Numbered from the stretch's first letter, positions 27,121 through 37,086 are shown. The stretch is 64,000 bases of DNA from Georgfuchsia sp049276455 (GCA_049276455.1 JBASWL010000227.1:38585-102584); one strand, 5' to 3'. The notes: generated by a model not told the origin, from the sequence alone. A program made the numbers and translations.

Positions 27121-27759
27121 ATGACTACCGTTGCAGTTGTTGATTACGGCATGGGCAATCTGCGCTCGGTCGCCAAGGCGATAGAGCATGTCGCGCCCAC
27201 GGCCACGTTGCTGGTGACCTCTGACCCGGCCGAGGTGGCAAAAGCCGACCGCGTCGTTGTGCCAGGGCAGGGCGCGATGCCCGATTGCATGCGCGAACTC
27301 GATGCGCGTGGTTTGCGCGCAGCGGTGATTCGTGCCGCAGCGGAGAAGCCCTGGCTCGGCATCTGCATCGGCCTGCAAATGCTGTTCGCGCAGAGCGAGG
27401 AAGGCAATGTCGGCTGTCTTGACATTTTCGCTGGCCGCGTCGCGCGCTTCCCCCACGAGCAGATGGTGTTGCCCGACGGCACGCGTCTCAAGGTGCCGCA
27501 CATGGGTTGGAACCAGGTGCGGCAACAAAAACCGCACGCGTTGTGGAGCGGCATTGCCGACGATGCCCGCTTCTACTTTGTACACAGTTACTATGTGGTG
27601 CCGGCCGATTCCGGCATCACCATCGGCCAGACCGGTTATGGCATTCCCTTTACTAGCGCCGTAGCCCGCGATAATATCTTTGCCGTTCAGTTCCATCCGG
27701 AGAAGAGCGCGCAAGCAGGATTGCAGTTGCTGGCCAATTTCATGAGCTGGAAGCCATAA
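27121..27759 (+). CDS. hisH: HisH, glutamine amidotransferase subunit of IGP synthase
   Basis: A 212-residue class I glutamine amidotransferase. The catalytic Cys is in GICIGLQMLF (the usual G.C.G loop), and the His-Glu pair in FAVQFHPEKSAQAG. VDYGMGNLRSVAKAIEHV opens the protein. It supplies ammonia to HisF. The ATG at 27121 is ten bases after the hisB stop. Confidence 0.95.
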   Translation: MTTVAVVDYGMGNLRSVAKAIEHVAPTATLLVTSDPAEVAKADRVVVPGQGAMPDCMRELDARGLRAAVIRAAAEKPWLGICIGLQMLFAQSEEGNVGCLDIFAGRVARFPHEQMVLPDGTRLKVPHMGWNQVRQQKPHALWSGIADDARFYFVHSYYVVPADSGITIGQTGYGIPFTSAVARDNIFAVQFHPEKSAQAGLQLLANFMSWKP

Positions 27760-27814
27760 GGTTTTCAGACATGTCGTTATTAAATTCCCTCTCTTCAAAT
27801 TCTCACCCATTCTT

Positions 27815-28573
27815 ATGCTGCTGATCCCCGCGATTGATTTGAAAGACGGTCACTGTGTGCGTCTCAAGCAGGGCGACATGGAAGATGCCACAGTGTTCTC
27901 GGAAGACCCGGCGGCCATGGCCCGCTACTGGATCGACCAGGGCGCGCGCCGTCTGCATCTGGTCGACCTCAACGGCGCCTTTGCCGGCAAGCCGAAAAAC
28001 GAACGGGCCATCAAGGCCATCCTGGATGAGATCGGCGATGAGATTCCGGTCCAGCTAGGCGGTGGCATACGCGATCTCGATACCATCGAGCGCTGCCTCG
28101 ACGACGGCATCAGCTACGTCATCATCGGTACGGCGGCGGTGAAAAACCCTGGCTTTCTGCATGATGCCTGCACCGCATTTCCCGGCCACATCATTGTCGG
28201 GCTCGATGCCAGGGACGGCAAGGTGGCAGTCGACGGCTGGTCGAAAATGACCGGCCATGACGTGATTGACCTCGCCAGGAAATTCCAGGATTACGGCGTC
28301 GAAGCCGTGATCTATACCGACATCGGCCGCGACGGCATGCTCTCCGGCATCAACATCGAGGCCACGGTCAAGCTGGCGCAGGCGCTGCGCATTCCGGTTA
28401 TCGCCAGCGGCGGGGTTGCGGCGATGGAGGATGTCAAGGCCCTGTGCGCCGTAGCCGACGAAGGTATAGTCGGTGCCATTACCGGTCGTGCGATTTATGA
28501 AGGCACGCTGGATTTCCGCATGGCGCAAGCCGAAGCAGACGAACATTCTTCTTTAGTGAGAAGTCAGGAGTGA
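27815..28573 (+). CDS. hisA: HisA, phosphoribosylformimino-5-aminoimidazole carboxamide ribotide isomerase
   Basis: A 252-residue TIM-barrel isomerase. It opens MLLIPAIDLKDGHCVRLKQG and contains GVEAVIYTDIGRDGMLSGIN; Asp9 and the later Asp are the usual acid/base pair. The C-terminus (HSSLVRSQE) seems extended by a few residues read from an AG-rich repeat at the gene's end, beyond the usual family end. Confidence 0.95.
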   Translation: MLLIPAIDLKDGHCVRLKQGDMEDATVFSEDPAAMARYWIDQGARRLHLVDLNGAFAGKPKNERAIKAILDEIGDEIPVQLGGGIRDLDTIERCLDDGISYVIIGTAAVKNPGFLHDACTAFPGHIIVGLDARDGKVAVDGWSKMTGHDVIDLARKFQDYGVEAVIYTDIGRDGMLSGINIEATVKLAQALRIPVIASGGVAAMEDVKALCAVADEGIVGAITGRAIYEGTLDFRMAQAEADEHSSLVRSQE

Positions 28574-28580
28574 GGCGCAA

Positions 28581-28614
28581 GGAGTAAAGCCGGGAGCCTT
28601 TGCTCTTTTACTCC
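28581..28614. repeat. Inverted repeat between hisA and hisF
   Basis: GGAGTAAA (28581-28588) pairs with TTTACTCC (28607-28614), and the outer GAGTGAGG and CCTCACTC extend the stem with a short bulge. It occupies most of the 63-base hisA-hisF gap. No T-run follows on the plus strand, so it is not a clear terminator; it looks like a small inserted palindrome. Confidence 0.5.
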
Positions 28615-28636
28615 TCACTCTTCACCCCTCATCAAA

Positions 28637-29395
28637 ATGCTAGCCAAACGCATCATTCCCTGTCTCGACGTCAACGCCGGCCGCGTGGTCAAGGGCGTCA
28701 ATTTTGTCGAGTTGCGCGACGCCGGCGATCCGGTCGAGGTGGCCCGCCGCTACGATGAGCAGGGCGCCGACGAGATCACTTTTCTTGATATCACCGCCAG
28801 TTCCGATCAGCGCAACATCATTCTCCATATCGTGGAGCAGGTTGCCACGCAAGTGTTTATCCCGCTTACTGTAGGTGGTGGCGTGCGCGGGGTTGATGAC
28901 GTGCGGCGCCTGCTCAATGCCGGCGCCGACAAGGTGAGCATGAATACTGCTGCAGTGCTGAACCCGCAACTCGTTGCCGACGCCTCGGGCAAGGTTGGTG
29001 CGCAATGCATTGTCGTCGCCATCGACGCCAAACGGGTCGCGCCTGATCGCTGGCATGTGTTTACCCACGGCGGGCGCAATGACGCCGGCATGGATGCCAT
29101 AGACTGGGCGCGCAGGGTAGAGTCGCTTGGCGCCGGCGAGAAATTGCTCACCAGCATGGATTGCGACGGCACCAGGAACGGCTTTGATCTCGCTCTGACG
29201 CGGGCCGTAGCCGACGCGGTGAATATCCCCGTTATCGCCAGCGGCGGCGTCGGCAATTTGCAGCATCTAGCCGATGGCGTGAAGCAGGGCCGTGCCGATG
29301 CCGTGCTTGCTGCCAGCATTTTCCATTACGGGGAATACACTGTCCGCCAGGCGAAGGAATTCATGCGTGCACAGGGAATTGAGGTGAGACTGTGA
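28637..29395 (+). CDS. hisF: HisF, cyclase subunit of IGP synthase
   Basis: A 252-residue TIM barrel starting MLAKRIIPCLDVNAGRVVKG, with the catalytic Asp in CLDV and the second Asp in SMDCDGTRNGFD. It receives ammonia from HisH and forms IGP and AICAR. Its stop overlaps the GTG start of the broken hisI gene (GTGA), as expected for a once-coupled pair. Confidence 0.95.
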   Translation: MLAKRIIPCLDVNAGRVVKGVNFVELRDAGDPVEVARRYDEQGADEITFLDITASSDQRNIILHIVEQVATQVFIPLTVGGGVRGVDDVRRLLNAGADKVSMNTAAVLNPQLVADASGKVGAQCIVVAIDAKRVAPDRWHVFTHGGRNDAGMDAIDWARRVESLGAGEKLLTSMDCDGTRNGFDLALTRAVADAVNIPVIASGGVGNLQHLADGVKQGRADAVLAASIFHYGEYTVRQAKEFMRAQGIEVRL

Positions 29396-29723
29396 ATAAC
29401 TGGCTCAATGAGGTCGTTTGGGACGAACAGGGCCTGATACCGGCCATCGCGCAGGATGCGAAAAGTGGCAAGGTGTTGAGTTCGCCTGGATAAAAAGCGA
29501 GGCGATGGCGCTGGCTTCGGGCGAGGCCGTTCATTAGTCCTGTAGCGAGCGCAAACTGTGGCACAAGGGCGAAGCGTCCGGCCATACTCATAAAGTGCCG
29601 GGAATCCAGGCCGACCGCGACCGCGATGTGATTCTGCTCAAGGCAGAGCAGTCAGGTGGCATTGCCTGTCACACCGGCCGGCGCAGCTGTTTTTTCATTG
29701 CCTGTAAATGGCGAATGGAATGA
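29392..29723 (+). pseudogene. hisI: hisI pseudogene (phosphoribosyl-AMP cyclohydrolase), frameshifted and stopped
   Basis: From GTG at 29392 the frame reads NNWLNEVVWDEQGLIPAIAQ, a clear HisI start. After KSGKVL the frame shifts by a net two-base loss (the expected LMFAWMN region reads SSPG then stop at 29491). In the corrected frame the rest of HisI is legible: FAWIKSEAMALASGEAVH, then an in-frame TAG at 29535 where a conserved W/S-R region should be, then KLWHKGEASGH and GGIACHTGRRSCFF. It has two independent lesions, so sequencing error alone is unlikely. HisI does the third step of histidine synthesis, so another copy or a bifunctional enzyme must exist if the strain is prototrophic. Confidence 0.85.
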
Positions 29724-29900
29724 AGTCGGGCCCGCGTTGAAAAATACCAAAAAAATATACGGGGCATTGGCTAGATATCTACCTCTATAATTTATAATAC
29801 ATATTTTCGCGCCAGTTATTATTCGCTGAGAGTAAGCCGGCTATGCGGCTGATGCTTCCTTTGTGAATTGCCGCCTTCCTTGTTGAGACACAAAATCATC
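29724..29900. other. AT-rich gap before the inserted module; possible promoter
   Basis: The gap after the hisI remnant is AT-rich compared with its neighbours. It contains two TATAAT sequences at 29786-29791 and 29793-29798. An upstream TTGGCT at 29768 is badly spaced for them (13 or 20 bases), so a sigma-70 promoter for the GGDEF/EAL gene is only a possibility. No gene is seen. Confidence 0.25.
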
Positions 29901-32900
29901 ATGGCCGTAAATCTCTCTCGCACATTTGGCCGATTGACCCTTTTCTCCCGCTTGATAATTGTGGTGCTGCTTGCTTTTGCCGCTACGGTACCGGCTGTCC
30001 TGTATTTGACCGTTCACTATGCCGCTGTACAGGCCAGGCTCGAATTGGCCGCCGAGTATCAGAATGAACTGGATACCGTTGGACTGGCCATCACCCCCGG
30101 CTTGTTCACCCGCGATCCGGAGCGAATTAAGCACGATCTGAATCAGTTTCGCCGCAGTCCGTCGGTGACCAGTGTTGGCTTCCGCGACGTGTCAGATTCG
30201 GTGGAGTTTTCCCGCGAGTCGCCAGTGGCCTTGACCACGCCGGAATGGTTTTCGCGCTGGAGCGAGGTTTATCCGATGAAGGGTACGCGGCCATTGATGA
30301 TGAACGGGGTGTATTTCGGCGTCATCTCCCTGGAAGTATCGCCTGTTCCGATCATCAACCAGGCCTGGGCGCGAGCCCAGCGACAATTGTTGATCCTTGC
30401 CTTGACCATGATCATGGTTTTCATCGGCATCTGGGTGGTGCTGCGCCATGGCTTGAAGCCCTTGCTGAGATTGGCTGATGGCACGCAGGTGCTCGCTAGC
30501 GGCAACTTCTCCCTGCGCCTTGAATCACGGGGCAGCCCCGAATTGCGGGCCACCATTGACGGGTTCAACCACATGGCTGAATCGGTCGAACAGATGGTCA
30601 GCGAGATTCAGGCCAATAACATATCGCTTTCGCGCAGTGAAGAAAACCTGCGTGTGACCATGCAAAGCATCGGCGATGCGGTGATCGCAACCGATGCCGA
30701 GGGCCGCGTCACCCTGATGAACGAGGTGGCAGAAAATCTGACGGGCTGGTCTTTGGCGGATGCGTTGGGACAACCGGTGGTCAAGGTATTCCATATCATC
30801 AACGAAAGCTCTCGTCAGGAAGTTGAAAGCCCGGTCGCCATTGTCCTGCGCGAAGGCCGCATTGTCGGACTAGCCAACCATACCTTGCTGGTGGCGCGGG
30901 ATGGCACCGAGCGGCCGATTGCCGACAGCGGAGCGCCGATTCGCATCAGTGCAGGCGACAATATTCTTGGGGTGGTACTGGTATTCCGAGATCAGACCGA
31001 AGAACACCAGCATGCCCTGACCCTGCGTAATAGCCAGCAATTGTATGCCTCGCTGGCCGAGGCTTCGCCGGCCGGCATCTTCCGTACCGATGCCGAGGGC
31101 CGCCTGGTTTATGCCAATGCCCAATTAGGGAATATCTTCCGCTGCAAATTGCACCTGAATACCATCAGGTGGTCGGATGTGTTCGACGTTCACCCCGACG
31201 ATCATTCCCGAGTGTGGTCAGCATGGGCCACCGCCCTGCGCGATGGCACTTCATTCCAGACCCAGACCCGGATCAGCCGCTCAGACGGCAGCGTGATGTG
31301 GAGCAGCCTGCGCACCGCGCCGCTGCACGATGCGCAAGGTTGTTTTACCGGCTTTGTCGGCACTGTCCTCGATGTCACGGCGGAACAGGAAAACGCCTGC
31401 AGGGCGGAACACATGACCCGCCTTTATGCCACCCTGAGCGGGATCAACAACGCGATCGTGCATAGCAAGGATGCCGCAACCCTGTTTCCCGAAATCTGTC
31501 GGGTGGCGCATCAGGAGGGGGGCTTCGTTGCCGTCTTGCTGGTGCTGGCTGACTGGGAAACCCACGCCATCAGTCTGGGTGCTTTTGCGCCAGAGGCTGC
31601 CGAATGCATCGGGCTTCAAATGACGGGGGTATACCTGCAGGCTGACAACCCGGCGGCACAGTCGCTGAGTTGCCGAACACTGCTCAGCGGCGAGCGGCAG
31701 GTCAGCAACGATTACCTGGCCGAAATGGAACTCGCGGCATCCCCTTTCCTGGCCGATATGCAGGCCCTGCATGGGGTGGCGGGATTAAGCGTGCCGATCA
31801 AACTGGGCGGCAGGGCGGTCGCTGCGCTGACGTTTTTTGCCAGCGAGCGGGATTATTTCACCGATGACATGATTGCCCTGGCCGACGAAACGGCTCAAGA
31901 CGTGTCATTTGCCCTGACCAATTTCGAGCGGGAGCGGCTGCGCCATAGCGCCGAAGAAAAACTTCGCAGTAACGAGGAGCGACTCCGGCTAGCTTTGCAT
32001 GCTACAAAGATGGGGACCTACGAAATCGACATGGTCAGGGATCGTATCTCGATCGATGCGGTTTGTGCCACGATTCTGGGCTTGACGCCCGAGCCACGCG
32101 AGATGAGTTCCGCTGAGGGCCTGGCTCTGGTGAACAAGACAGCCTACCCACGGGTGGTGACGGAGGCCAGGCAGGCTGATCAGGAAACCGAGAGAGCTCT
32201 AGTGGAGGAGCTGCACATCACGCCTGACGGTACTAAGCGATGGCTGCGCTGGAGCGGTGCCGTGATGGAATGGATGGCAGACGGGAAACCTGCACGCTTT
32301 CTCGGCACGGTGACGGACATTACCGAAGCGCATGCGCAGGAAGACCATTTGCGTATGACGGCGATGATGTTTGACAATGCCAGGGACGCCATCATTATTG
32401 CCGACCATGAGAGCAATATCGTTGCGACCAATCGTGCCTTTGGCGAAATCACCGGCTATGCCGCCGAGGAGGTGCTCGGCAAAAATCCGAGTCTGCTGAA
32501 ATCCGGAAGTCATGACAGCCAGTTCTATGACGCAATTTGGCGTGATGTGCACGATGCGGGTTACTGGCAGGGGGAAGTATGGAACCGCAGGAAGGATGGC
32601 GTGATTTATCCTTGCGCGGTCAGCCTGTCCGCCGTGCGTCGGCCCGATGGCGAAATAACCCATTACCTGTGGATAGGTACCGATATCACCAAACAGAAGG
32701 AATTCGAGGAACGCATCACTCGCCTCGCCTATCACGACTCGCTGACCGACTTGCCCAATCGCGTCCTGCTGCGCGACCGGGTACAGCAGAATCTGGCTTC
32801 AGCCCATCGCGATGGCGAAAACCTGGCGCTGCTGTTCCTCGATCTGGATCATTTCAAGAACATCAACGATTCCCTTGGTCACGCTGTCGGCGACCAACTG

Positions 32901-34013
32901 TTGATGGAAGTGGCAAAGCGCATGCATTTTGCGGTACGCAATATGGACACGGTGGGCCGCCTCGGCGGTGACGAATTTCTGCTTCTCCTGCCCGGTGCCG
33001 ATGCCGATGCGGCGGCTCATGTGGCGCAGAAACTTCTGGTTGAAGTGGCGAAACCTTTCCGTGTCAATTCCCATAGCCTGACAGTAACCTCCAGTATCGG
33101 CATCAGCCTGTTTCCCAAGGACGGCCACAGCTTCGATGACTTGATGAAATCGGCTGATACGGCCATGTACAAGGCAAAGGAAAGCGGACGCAATGCCTAT
33201 TACTTCGCCAGCATGGAAATGAACCAGGCAGTGTTCCAGCGGCTGGTGCTGGAAAGCAATCTGCGCCGCGCGATTGACGGCAAGGAGTTCGTACTTTTCT
33301 ATCAACCCCAATACCAGATGCCAGGGCAAGACATGATCGGCGCTGAAGCGCTGATTCGCTGGCAGCAACCGGAACTGGGGTTTGTCTCTCCAAGGCAGTT
33401 CATTCCGATTGCCGAAGAATCAGGCCTGATCGAGTCTATCGGCGAATGGGTGCTGGCGGAGGCCTGCGGACAGATCAAGACATGGCAGGATAAGAGGTTG
33501 CAGGCCGTTCGCATCGGCATCAACATCTCAACCCGTCAGTTTAGGGCCCGCAACCTGTTGCAGGTGGTGGATCAGGCCTTGGAGCAATCCGGCTTGTCCG
33601 GCGAGTTTCTCGAAGTGGAAATTACCGAGAGCCTTCTGGCCGAAGACATGGACTACACCCTTGCCGTACTGAGAGCGCTCAAGGAACGGGGGATACAAAT
33701 TTCCGTGGACGACTTCGGCACCGGCTATTCGAGCCTCAGCTACCTCAAGCGATTCCCCATCGATCGCCTCAAGATCGATCAATCCTTCATCCGCGATCTG
33801 GACAGCGATGTGGATGACTGGGCCATCGCTACTGCTATCGTGACCCTCGGTCACAGCATGGGCATGAAGATTATTGCCGAAGGCGTGGAAACTACCGAGC
33901 AGCTTCAGATTCTACGGAACATGGGTTGCGACCAGGTGCAAGGTTTCCTCCTTGCGCGCCCCATGTCCTCCGCCAACATGTCCGACTTGCTGTTCAAGGG
34001 AAAACCCAATTGA
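29901..34013 (+). CDS. Membrane-bound PAS/GAF GGDEF-EAL c-di-GMP signalling protein
   Basis: A 1370-residue protein. A first membrane helix (about 12-35), a periplasmic sensor region and a second helix (about 158-180) come first, then HAMP (about 180-235). Four PAS-like domains start near 246, 378, 690 and 815, with a GAF domain near 505-680. The GGDEF domain (about 930-1095) has intact GRLGGDEF near 1017-1024. The EAL domain (about 1110-1360) has AEALIRW with the catalytic EAL. Both enzyme motifs are intact, so it can be cyclase, phosphodiesterase or both. ATG at 29901 is preferred to the TTG at 29868. Its TGA overlaps the next ATG. Confidence 0.88.
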   Translation: MAVNLSRTFGRLTLFSRLIIVVLLAFAATVPAVLYLTVHYAAVQARLELAAEYQNELDTVGLAITPGLFTRDPERIKHDLNQFRRSPSVTSVGFRDVSDSVEFSRESPVALTTPEWFSRWSEVYPMKGTRPLMMNGVYFGVISLEVSPVPIINQAWARAQRQLLILALTMIMVFIGIWVVLRHGLKPLLRLADGTQVLASGNFSLRLESRGSPELRATIDGFNHMAESVEQMVSEIQANNISLSRSEENLRVTMQSIGDAVIATDAEGRVTLMNEVAENLTGWSLADALGQPVVKVFHIINESSRQEVESPVAIVLREGRIVGLANHTLLVARDGTERPIADSGAPIRISAGDNILGVVLVFRDQTEEHQHALTLRNSQQLYASLAEASPAGIFRTDAEGRLVYANAQLGNIFRCKLHLNTIRWSDVFDVHPDDHSRVWSAWATALRDGTSFQTQTRISRSDGSVMWSSLRTAPLHDAQGCFTGFVGTVLDVTAEQENACRAEHMTRLYATLSGINNAIVHSKDAATLFPEICRVAHQEGGFVAVLLVLADWETHAISLGAFAPEAAECIGLQMTGVYLQADNPAAQSLSCRTLLSGERQVSNDYLAEMELAASPFLADMQALHGVAGLSVPIKLGGRAVAALTFFASERDYFTDDMIALADETAQDVSFALTNFERERLRHSAEEKLRSNEERLRLALHATKMGTYEIDMVRDRISIDAVCATILGLTPEPREMSSAEGLALVNKTAYPRVVTEARQADQETERALVEELHITPDGTKRWLRWSGAVMEWMADGKPARFLGTVTDITEAHAQEDHLRMTAMMFDNARDAIIIADHESNIVATNRAFGEITGYAAEEVLGKNPSLLKSGSHDSQFYDAIWRDVHDAGYWQGEVWNRRKDGVIYPCAVSLSAVRRPDGEITHYLWIGTDITKQKEFEERITRLAYHDSLTDLPNRVLLRDRVQQNLASAHRDGENLALLFLDLDHFKNINDSLGHAVGDQLLMEVAKRMHFAVRNMDTVGRLGGDEFLLLLPGADADAAAHVAQKLLVEVAKPFRVNSHSLTVTSSIGISLFPKDGHSFDDLMKSADTAMYKAKESGRNAYYFASMEMNQAVFQRLVLESNLRRAIDGKEFVLFYQPQYQMPGQDMIGAEALIRWQQPELGFVSPRQFIPIAEESGLIESIGEWVLAEACGQIKTWQDKRLQAVRIGINISTRQFRARNLLQVVDQALEQSGLSGEFLEVEITESLLAEDMDYTLAVLRALKERGIQISVDDFGTGYSSLSYLKRFPIDRLKIDQSFIRDLDSDVDDWAIATAIVTLGHSMGMKIIAEGVETTEQLQILRNMGCDQVQGFLLARPMSSANMSDLLFKGKPN

Positions 34014-35593
34014 TGAAACACCTTGCCCTGTTCATCTACGGTACGGTGTTGGCAGGACAAGCCCAGGCTTTCGCTTTTGACATGGATGGCGGCGATCTGC
34101 GACTGCGTTTCAATAACACGCTGCGCTACAACTGGGCGCAGCGCATGCAGAACCGCGATTCCCGCATTGCCAACAATGGGGCTTACGACCAGGGCGATGC
34201 GTATTTTGCGCGCAACGACACCATCGCCAACCGACTCGACTGGCTCGGGGAATTCGACCTGTTCTACCTCGATAACAGCGGATTGCGAATTACCGCATCG
34301 GCTTGGTACGACGGCGTCTACGGCAGGCATGGCAGCGCCAACCCCGGCGCCTTGCCCAGCGCGGCGCCGAGCTATAGCGGCAATAGCTTCACCCCTTATG
34401 TCAAACGCTATTATCATGGCCCTTCTGGAGAGTTCCTTGATGCTTTCACCTTCACTGCCATCGACATCGGGGATAGCGTATGGAACCTGAAGGCTGGGCG
34501 CCATGCGGTGGTCTGGGGCGAATCCATGTTCGGCAGTACCCACAGCGTGGCATACGCGCAGACGCCGTCCGATGGCATGAAGGCAGTGACCAACCCCGGG
34601 GCATCTGCAAAGGAAACCGCGCTGCCGATCAATCAATTTTCCCTGCTGGCGCAAATCGATCCGGAACTGTCCCTGCTTGGCCAGTACCTGTTTGAGTGGC
34701 GCCCCAATCGCCTGCCGGAAGGCGGTACCTATTTCGGCGTAGCGGACAGCGTGCTGGAGGGGCCAGACGTCAATCGTCTCCCCGCGCTAAAAGGCCAGCG
34801 CGGCGACTGGGGTCTGGGCCTCAAGTGGAGTCCGGCCTGGCTCGATGGTACCCTCGGCGCCTATGTGCGTCGCTTCGACGACAAGGCCGGCTGGGTGGCC
34901 CAGTCCGTGGGCGGCGGAATTACGCGCGCGGTGTATGCCAAAGAAATTGATTTGTGGGGCGTGACGCTGGCCAAGAATATCGCAGGCATTGCCGTTGGGG
35001 CGGAAATCTCCCATCGCCATAACGATCCGCTCACCAGCGATGCTGCCAACAGCGATCCGGCTACATCTGAGGGCGCTCGCGGCGATACCTGGCACGGCTT
35101 GGCAAATGGCGTGCTGGCCCTGGGGCCAACTTCTTTCTTCGACCTGGCTTCGGTGTCGGGCGAACTGGCCTGGTCGCGACTGGATCGGGTGACGCGTAAT
35201 CCGTCCCTCTACCGCGCACGGGGCTATCTTGCCACCTGCAATACCCTGGCCAAGGTCAATGGTTGCGCGGATGAAGAATATTTCGGCGCAGCGATTTCCT
35301 TCATTCCGGTCTGGTTACAGGTGTTTCCCGGCGTGGACGTGGAGATGCCTGTTTTCTATTCAGTCGGCCTTAAAGGCAATGCGCCCGGCAGCGGTGGTGG
35401 CAGCGAAGGCTCGGTTGTCTGGAAGGTGGGCCTGACCGCCAAGGCCTATGCCCGTCATCAGTTCGATCTCGCCTACACTGGTTACGATCAAAAATTGCAG
35501 ACGGATCCGGCGTCGCCCTACGGCTCGCGCGTTCTGGGAGCACCTTTCAAGGACAAAGACTGGCTGTCTTTCACTTATCAGACTACTTTTTGA
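34013..35593 (+). CDS. DUF1302-family outer membrane beta-barrel protein
   Basis: A 526-residue protein with a signal peptide (about residues 1-20, ending AQA|FAFDMDGG). A mature sequence rich in alternating aromatic and charged strands follows, ending in a terminal Phe (SFTYQTTF), as outer-membrane barrels do. Phrases such as RLRFNNTLRYNW and SVWNLKAGRHAVVWGES are typical of DUF1302. Such proteins commonly pair with DUF1329 proteins and are often found near RND-type or hydrophobic-substrate genes. It is translationally coupled to the GGDEF/EAL gene (TGATG). Confidence 0.82.
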   Translation: MKHLALFIYGTVLAGQAQAFAFDMDGGDLRLRFNNTLRYNWAQRMQNRDSRIANNGAYDQGDAYFARNDTIANRLDWLGEFDLFYLDNSGLRITASAWYDGVYGRHGSANPGALPSAAPSYSGNSFTPYVKRYYHGPSGEFLDAFTFTAIDIGDSVWNLKAGRHAVVWGESMFGSTHSVAYAQTPSDGMKAVTNPGASAKETALPINQFSLLAQIDPELSLLGQYLFEWRPNRLPEGGTYFGVADSVLEGPDVNRLPALKGQRGDWGLGLKWSPAWLDGTLGAYVRRFDDKAGWVAQSVGGGITRAVYAKEIDLWGVTLAKNIAGIAVGAEISHRHNDPLTSDAANSDPATSEGARGDTWHGLANGVLALGPTSFFDLASVSGELAWSRLDRVTRNPSLYRARGYLATCNTLAKVNGCADEEYFGAAISFIPVWLQVFPGVDVEMPVFYSVGLKGNAPGSGGGSEGSVVWKVGLTAKAYARHQFDLAYTGYDQKLQTDPASPYGSRVLGAPFKDKDWLSFTYQTTF

Positions 35594-35607
35594 AGCCGAG
35601 AATGAAT

Positions 35608-36987
35608 ATGAAACCAAGATTATTTTTTTTCCTCGTCTTGTCCGCTTTAGTATATGCCGGTAATACGCTGGCGGCCCTCAGCCCTGCGGAAATCGCAACG
35701 CTGGGCACAAGCCTGACCGTTTTCGGTTCAGAAATGGCCGGCAACCGGGACGGCAGCATTCCCGCCTATACCGGCGGACTGCCGACCAGCACTCATCCAC
35801 CGGGGTTCAAGAAGGATTCCGGCCACTGGGCCGATCCCTATGCCAGCGAGAAGCCCCTGTATGCCATTACCGGGCAAAACATGGAGCGCTATGCAGACAA
35901 GCTAAGCGCGACAAACAAGGCACTGCTGCAGCGGTTTCACTCCTACCGCATGGATGTCTATCCGAGCCATCGCAGCGTCGCTTACCCGGATTGGGTGCTC
36001 GATAACATGCTCAAGAACGCTAGCCGGGCCAAACTGGCCAGGGGCGGCGTGGCCTTGGAGGGGGCTTACGGCGGCACCCCCTTCCCCATCCCCAAGAACG
36101 GTAATGAGGCGATGTGGAACCATATATTGCGTTACAACGGCTATGCCACCAGCTATCGCATGCGCAACTGGTATGTGGATAGTTCCGGTCAGGCCGTCAA
36201 CTCCGTGGAGGAGCGGCTTGACATTCAATATCCCTACTACAACCCGAAGGGGGATGCTGCGGAATTGAAAAAAAACGGCAACATCTACCTGCAATATGCC
36301 TTCGATTACATGGCGCCGCCCCAAGTAGTAGGCAATGCCACCCTGATGCAGGATGCCCTTGACCCGATCGAACAGCCGCGCCGGGCCTGGGCTTATTCTG
36401 CCGCCAGCCGACGCACCAGGCTAGCGCCCGATTTTGCCTACGACACTCCCATAGCAGCCCAAGGCGGCGTGGGCACCTACGATGAAGCCTCCATGTTCGA
36501 TGGTGCCATGGACCTGTTCGAATTCAAGTTGCTGGGCAAGCGTGAAATGCTTATTCCCTATAACAACTATGCTATTTCACTGACCCATGCCAAGTCGCTG
36601 ATGGTACCCAGGCATCTCAACCCAGACCACGTGCGATGGGAACTGCATCGGGTCTGGGTGATCGAGGCAACCCTGAAGCCGGGCAAGCACCACAGTTTCA
36701 GTCGCCGGGTGTTCTACTTTGACGAGGATTGGGGCGGCGCCGGCATGAGCGACGAATACGATCAGTCAGGCCAGTTGGTCAAGGGTATCTTCAGCGGCTT
36801 CCAGCAACTCTACGACAGCCAGACGCCCTGCGCACGGACCTATTGGGGTTACGACCTGACCTCGGGAATTTATCTCCTGACCGTTCAGGTCGGCGATCCT
36901 GGCCTGGGGTTTTGGCTGAAGCCGAAGGGTTTCCCAAAATTCACCTTTACGCCTGATGCCCTCCCCGGCCGAGCTGCCCTGCGTTAG
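35608..36987 (+). CDS. DUF1329-family periplasmic protein
   Basis: A 459-residue protein with a signal peptide (about 1-22, ending TLA|ALSPAEI). The family phrases FGSEMAGNRDGSIPAYTGG, YPSHRSVAYPDWV and NSVEERLDIQYPYYNPK are visible. DUF1329 proteins have a LolB-like fold in known structures and travel with DUF1302 barrels; together they are thought to handle hydrophobic compounds or envelope lipids. ATG at 35608 has GAGA six bases upstream; ATG at 35602 is too close to that site. Confidence 0.82.
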   Translation: MKPRLFFFLVLSALVYAGNTLAALSPAEIATLGTSLTVFGSEMAGNRDGSIPAYTGGLPTSTHPPGFKKDSGHWADPYASEKPLYAITGQNMERYADKLSATNKALLQRFHSYRMDVYPSHRSVAYPDWVLDNMLKNASRAKLARGGVALEGAYGGTPFPIPKNGNEAMWNHILRYNGYATSYRMRNWYVDSSGQAVNSVEERLDIQYPYYNPKGDAAELKKNGNIYLQYAFDYMAPPQVVGNATLMQDALDPIEQPRRAWAYSAASRRTRLAPDFAYDTPIAAQGGVGTYDEASMFDGAMDLFEFKLLGKREMLIPYNNYAISLTHAKSLMVPRHLNPDHVRWELHRVWVIEATLKPGKHHSFSRRVFYFDEDWGGAGMSDEYDQSGQLVKGIFSGFQQLYDSQTPCARTYWGYDLTSGIYLLTVQVGDPGLGFWLKPKGFPKFTFTPDALPGRAALR

Positions 36988-37086
36988 TCTGGCAACGTAT
37001 GTCGTTACAGAGGATAGAATTGTCCATCAACGCATTTTTAATGGCTGGAATTGCATGAAAGTTGAAAATACTGAAGGAATATTCGA

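Noticed and set aside
29392..29493. Short HisI-like frame as a functional small protein
   Set aside because: It stops before the catalytic cysteines, which are in the shifted frame downstream.
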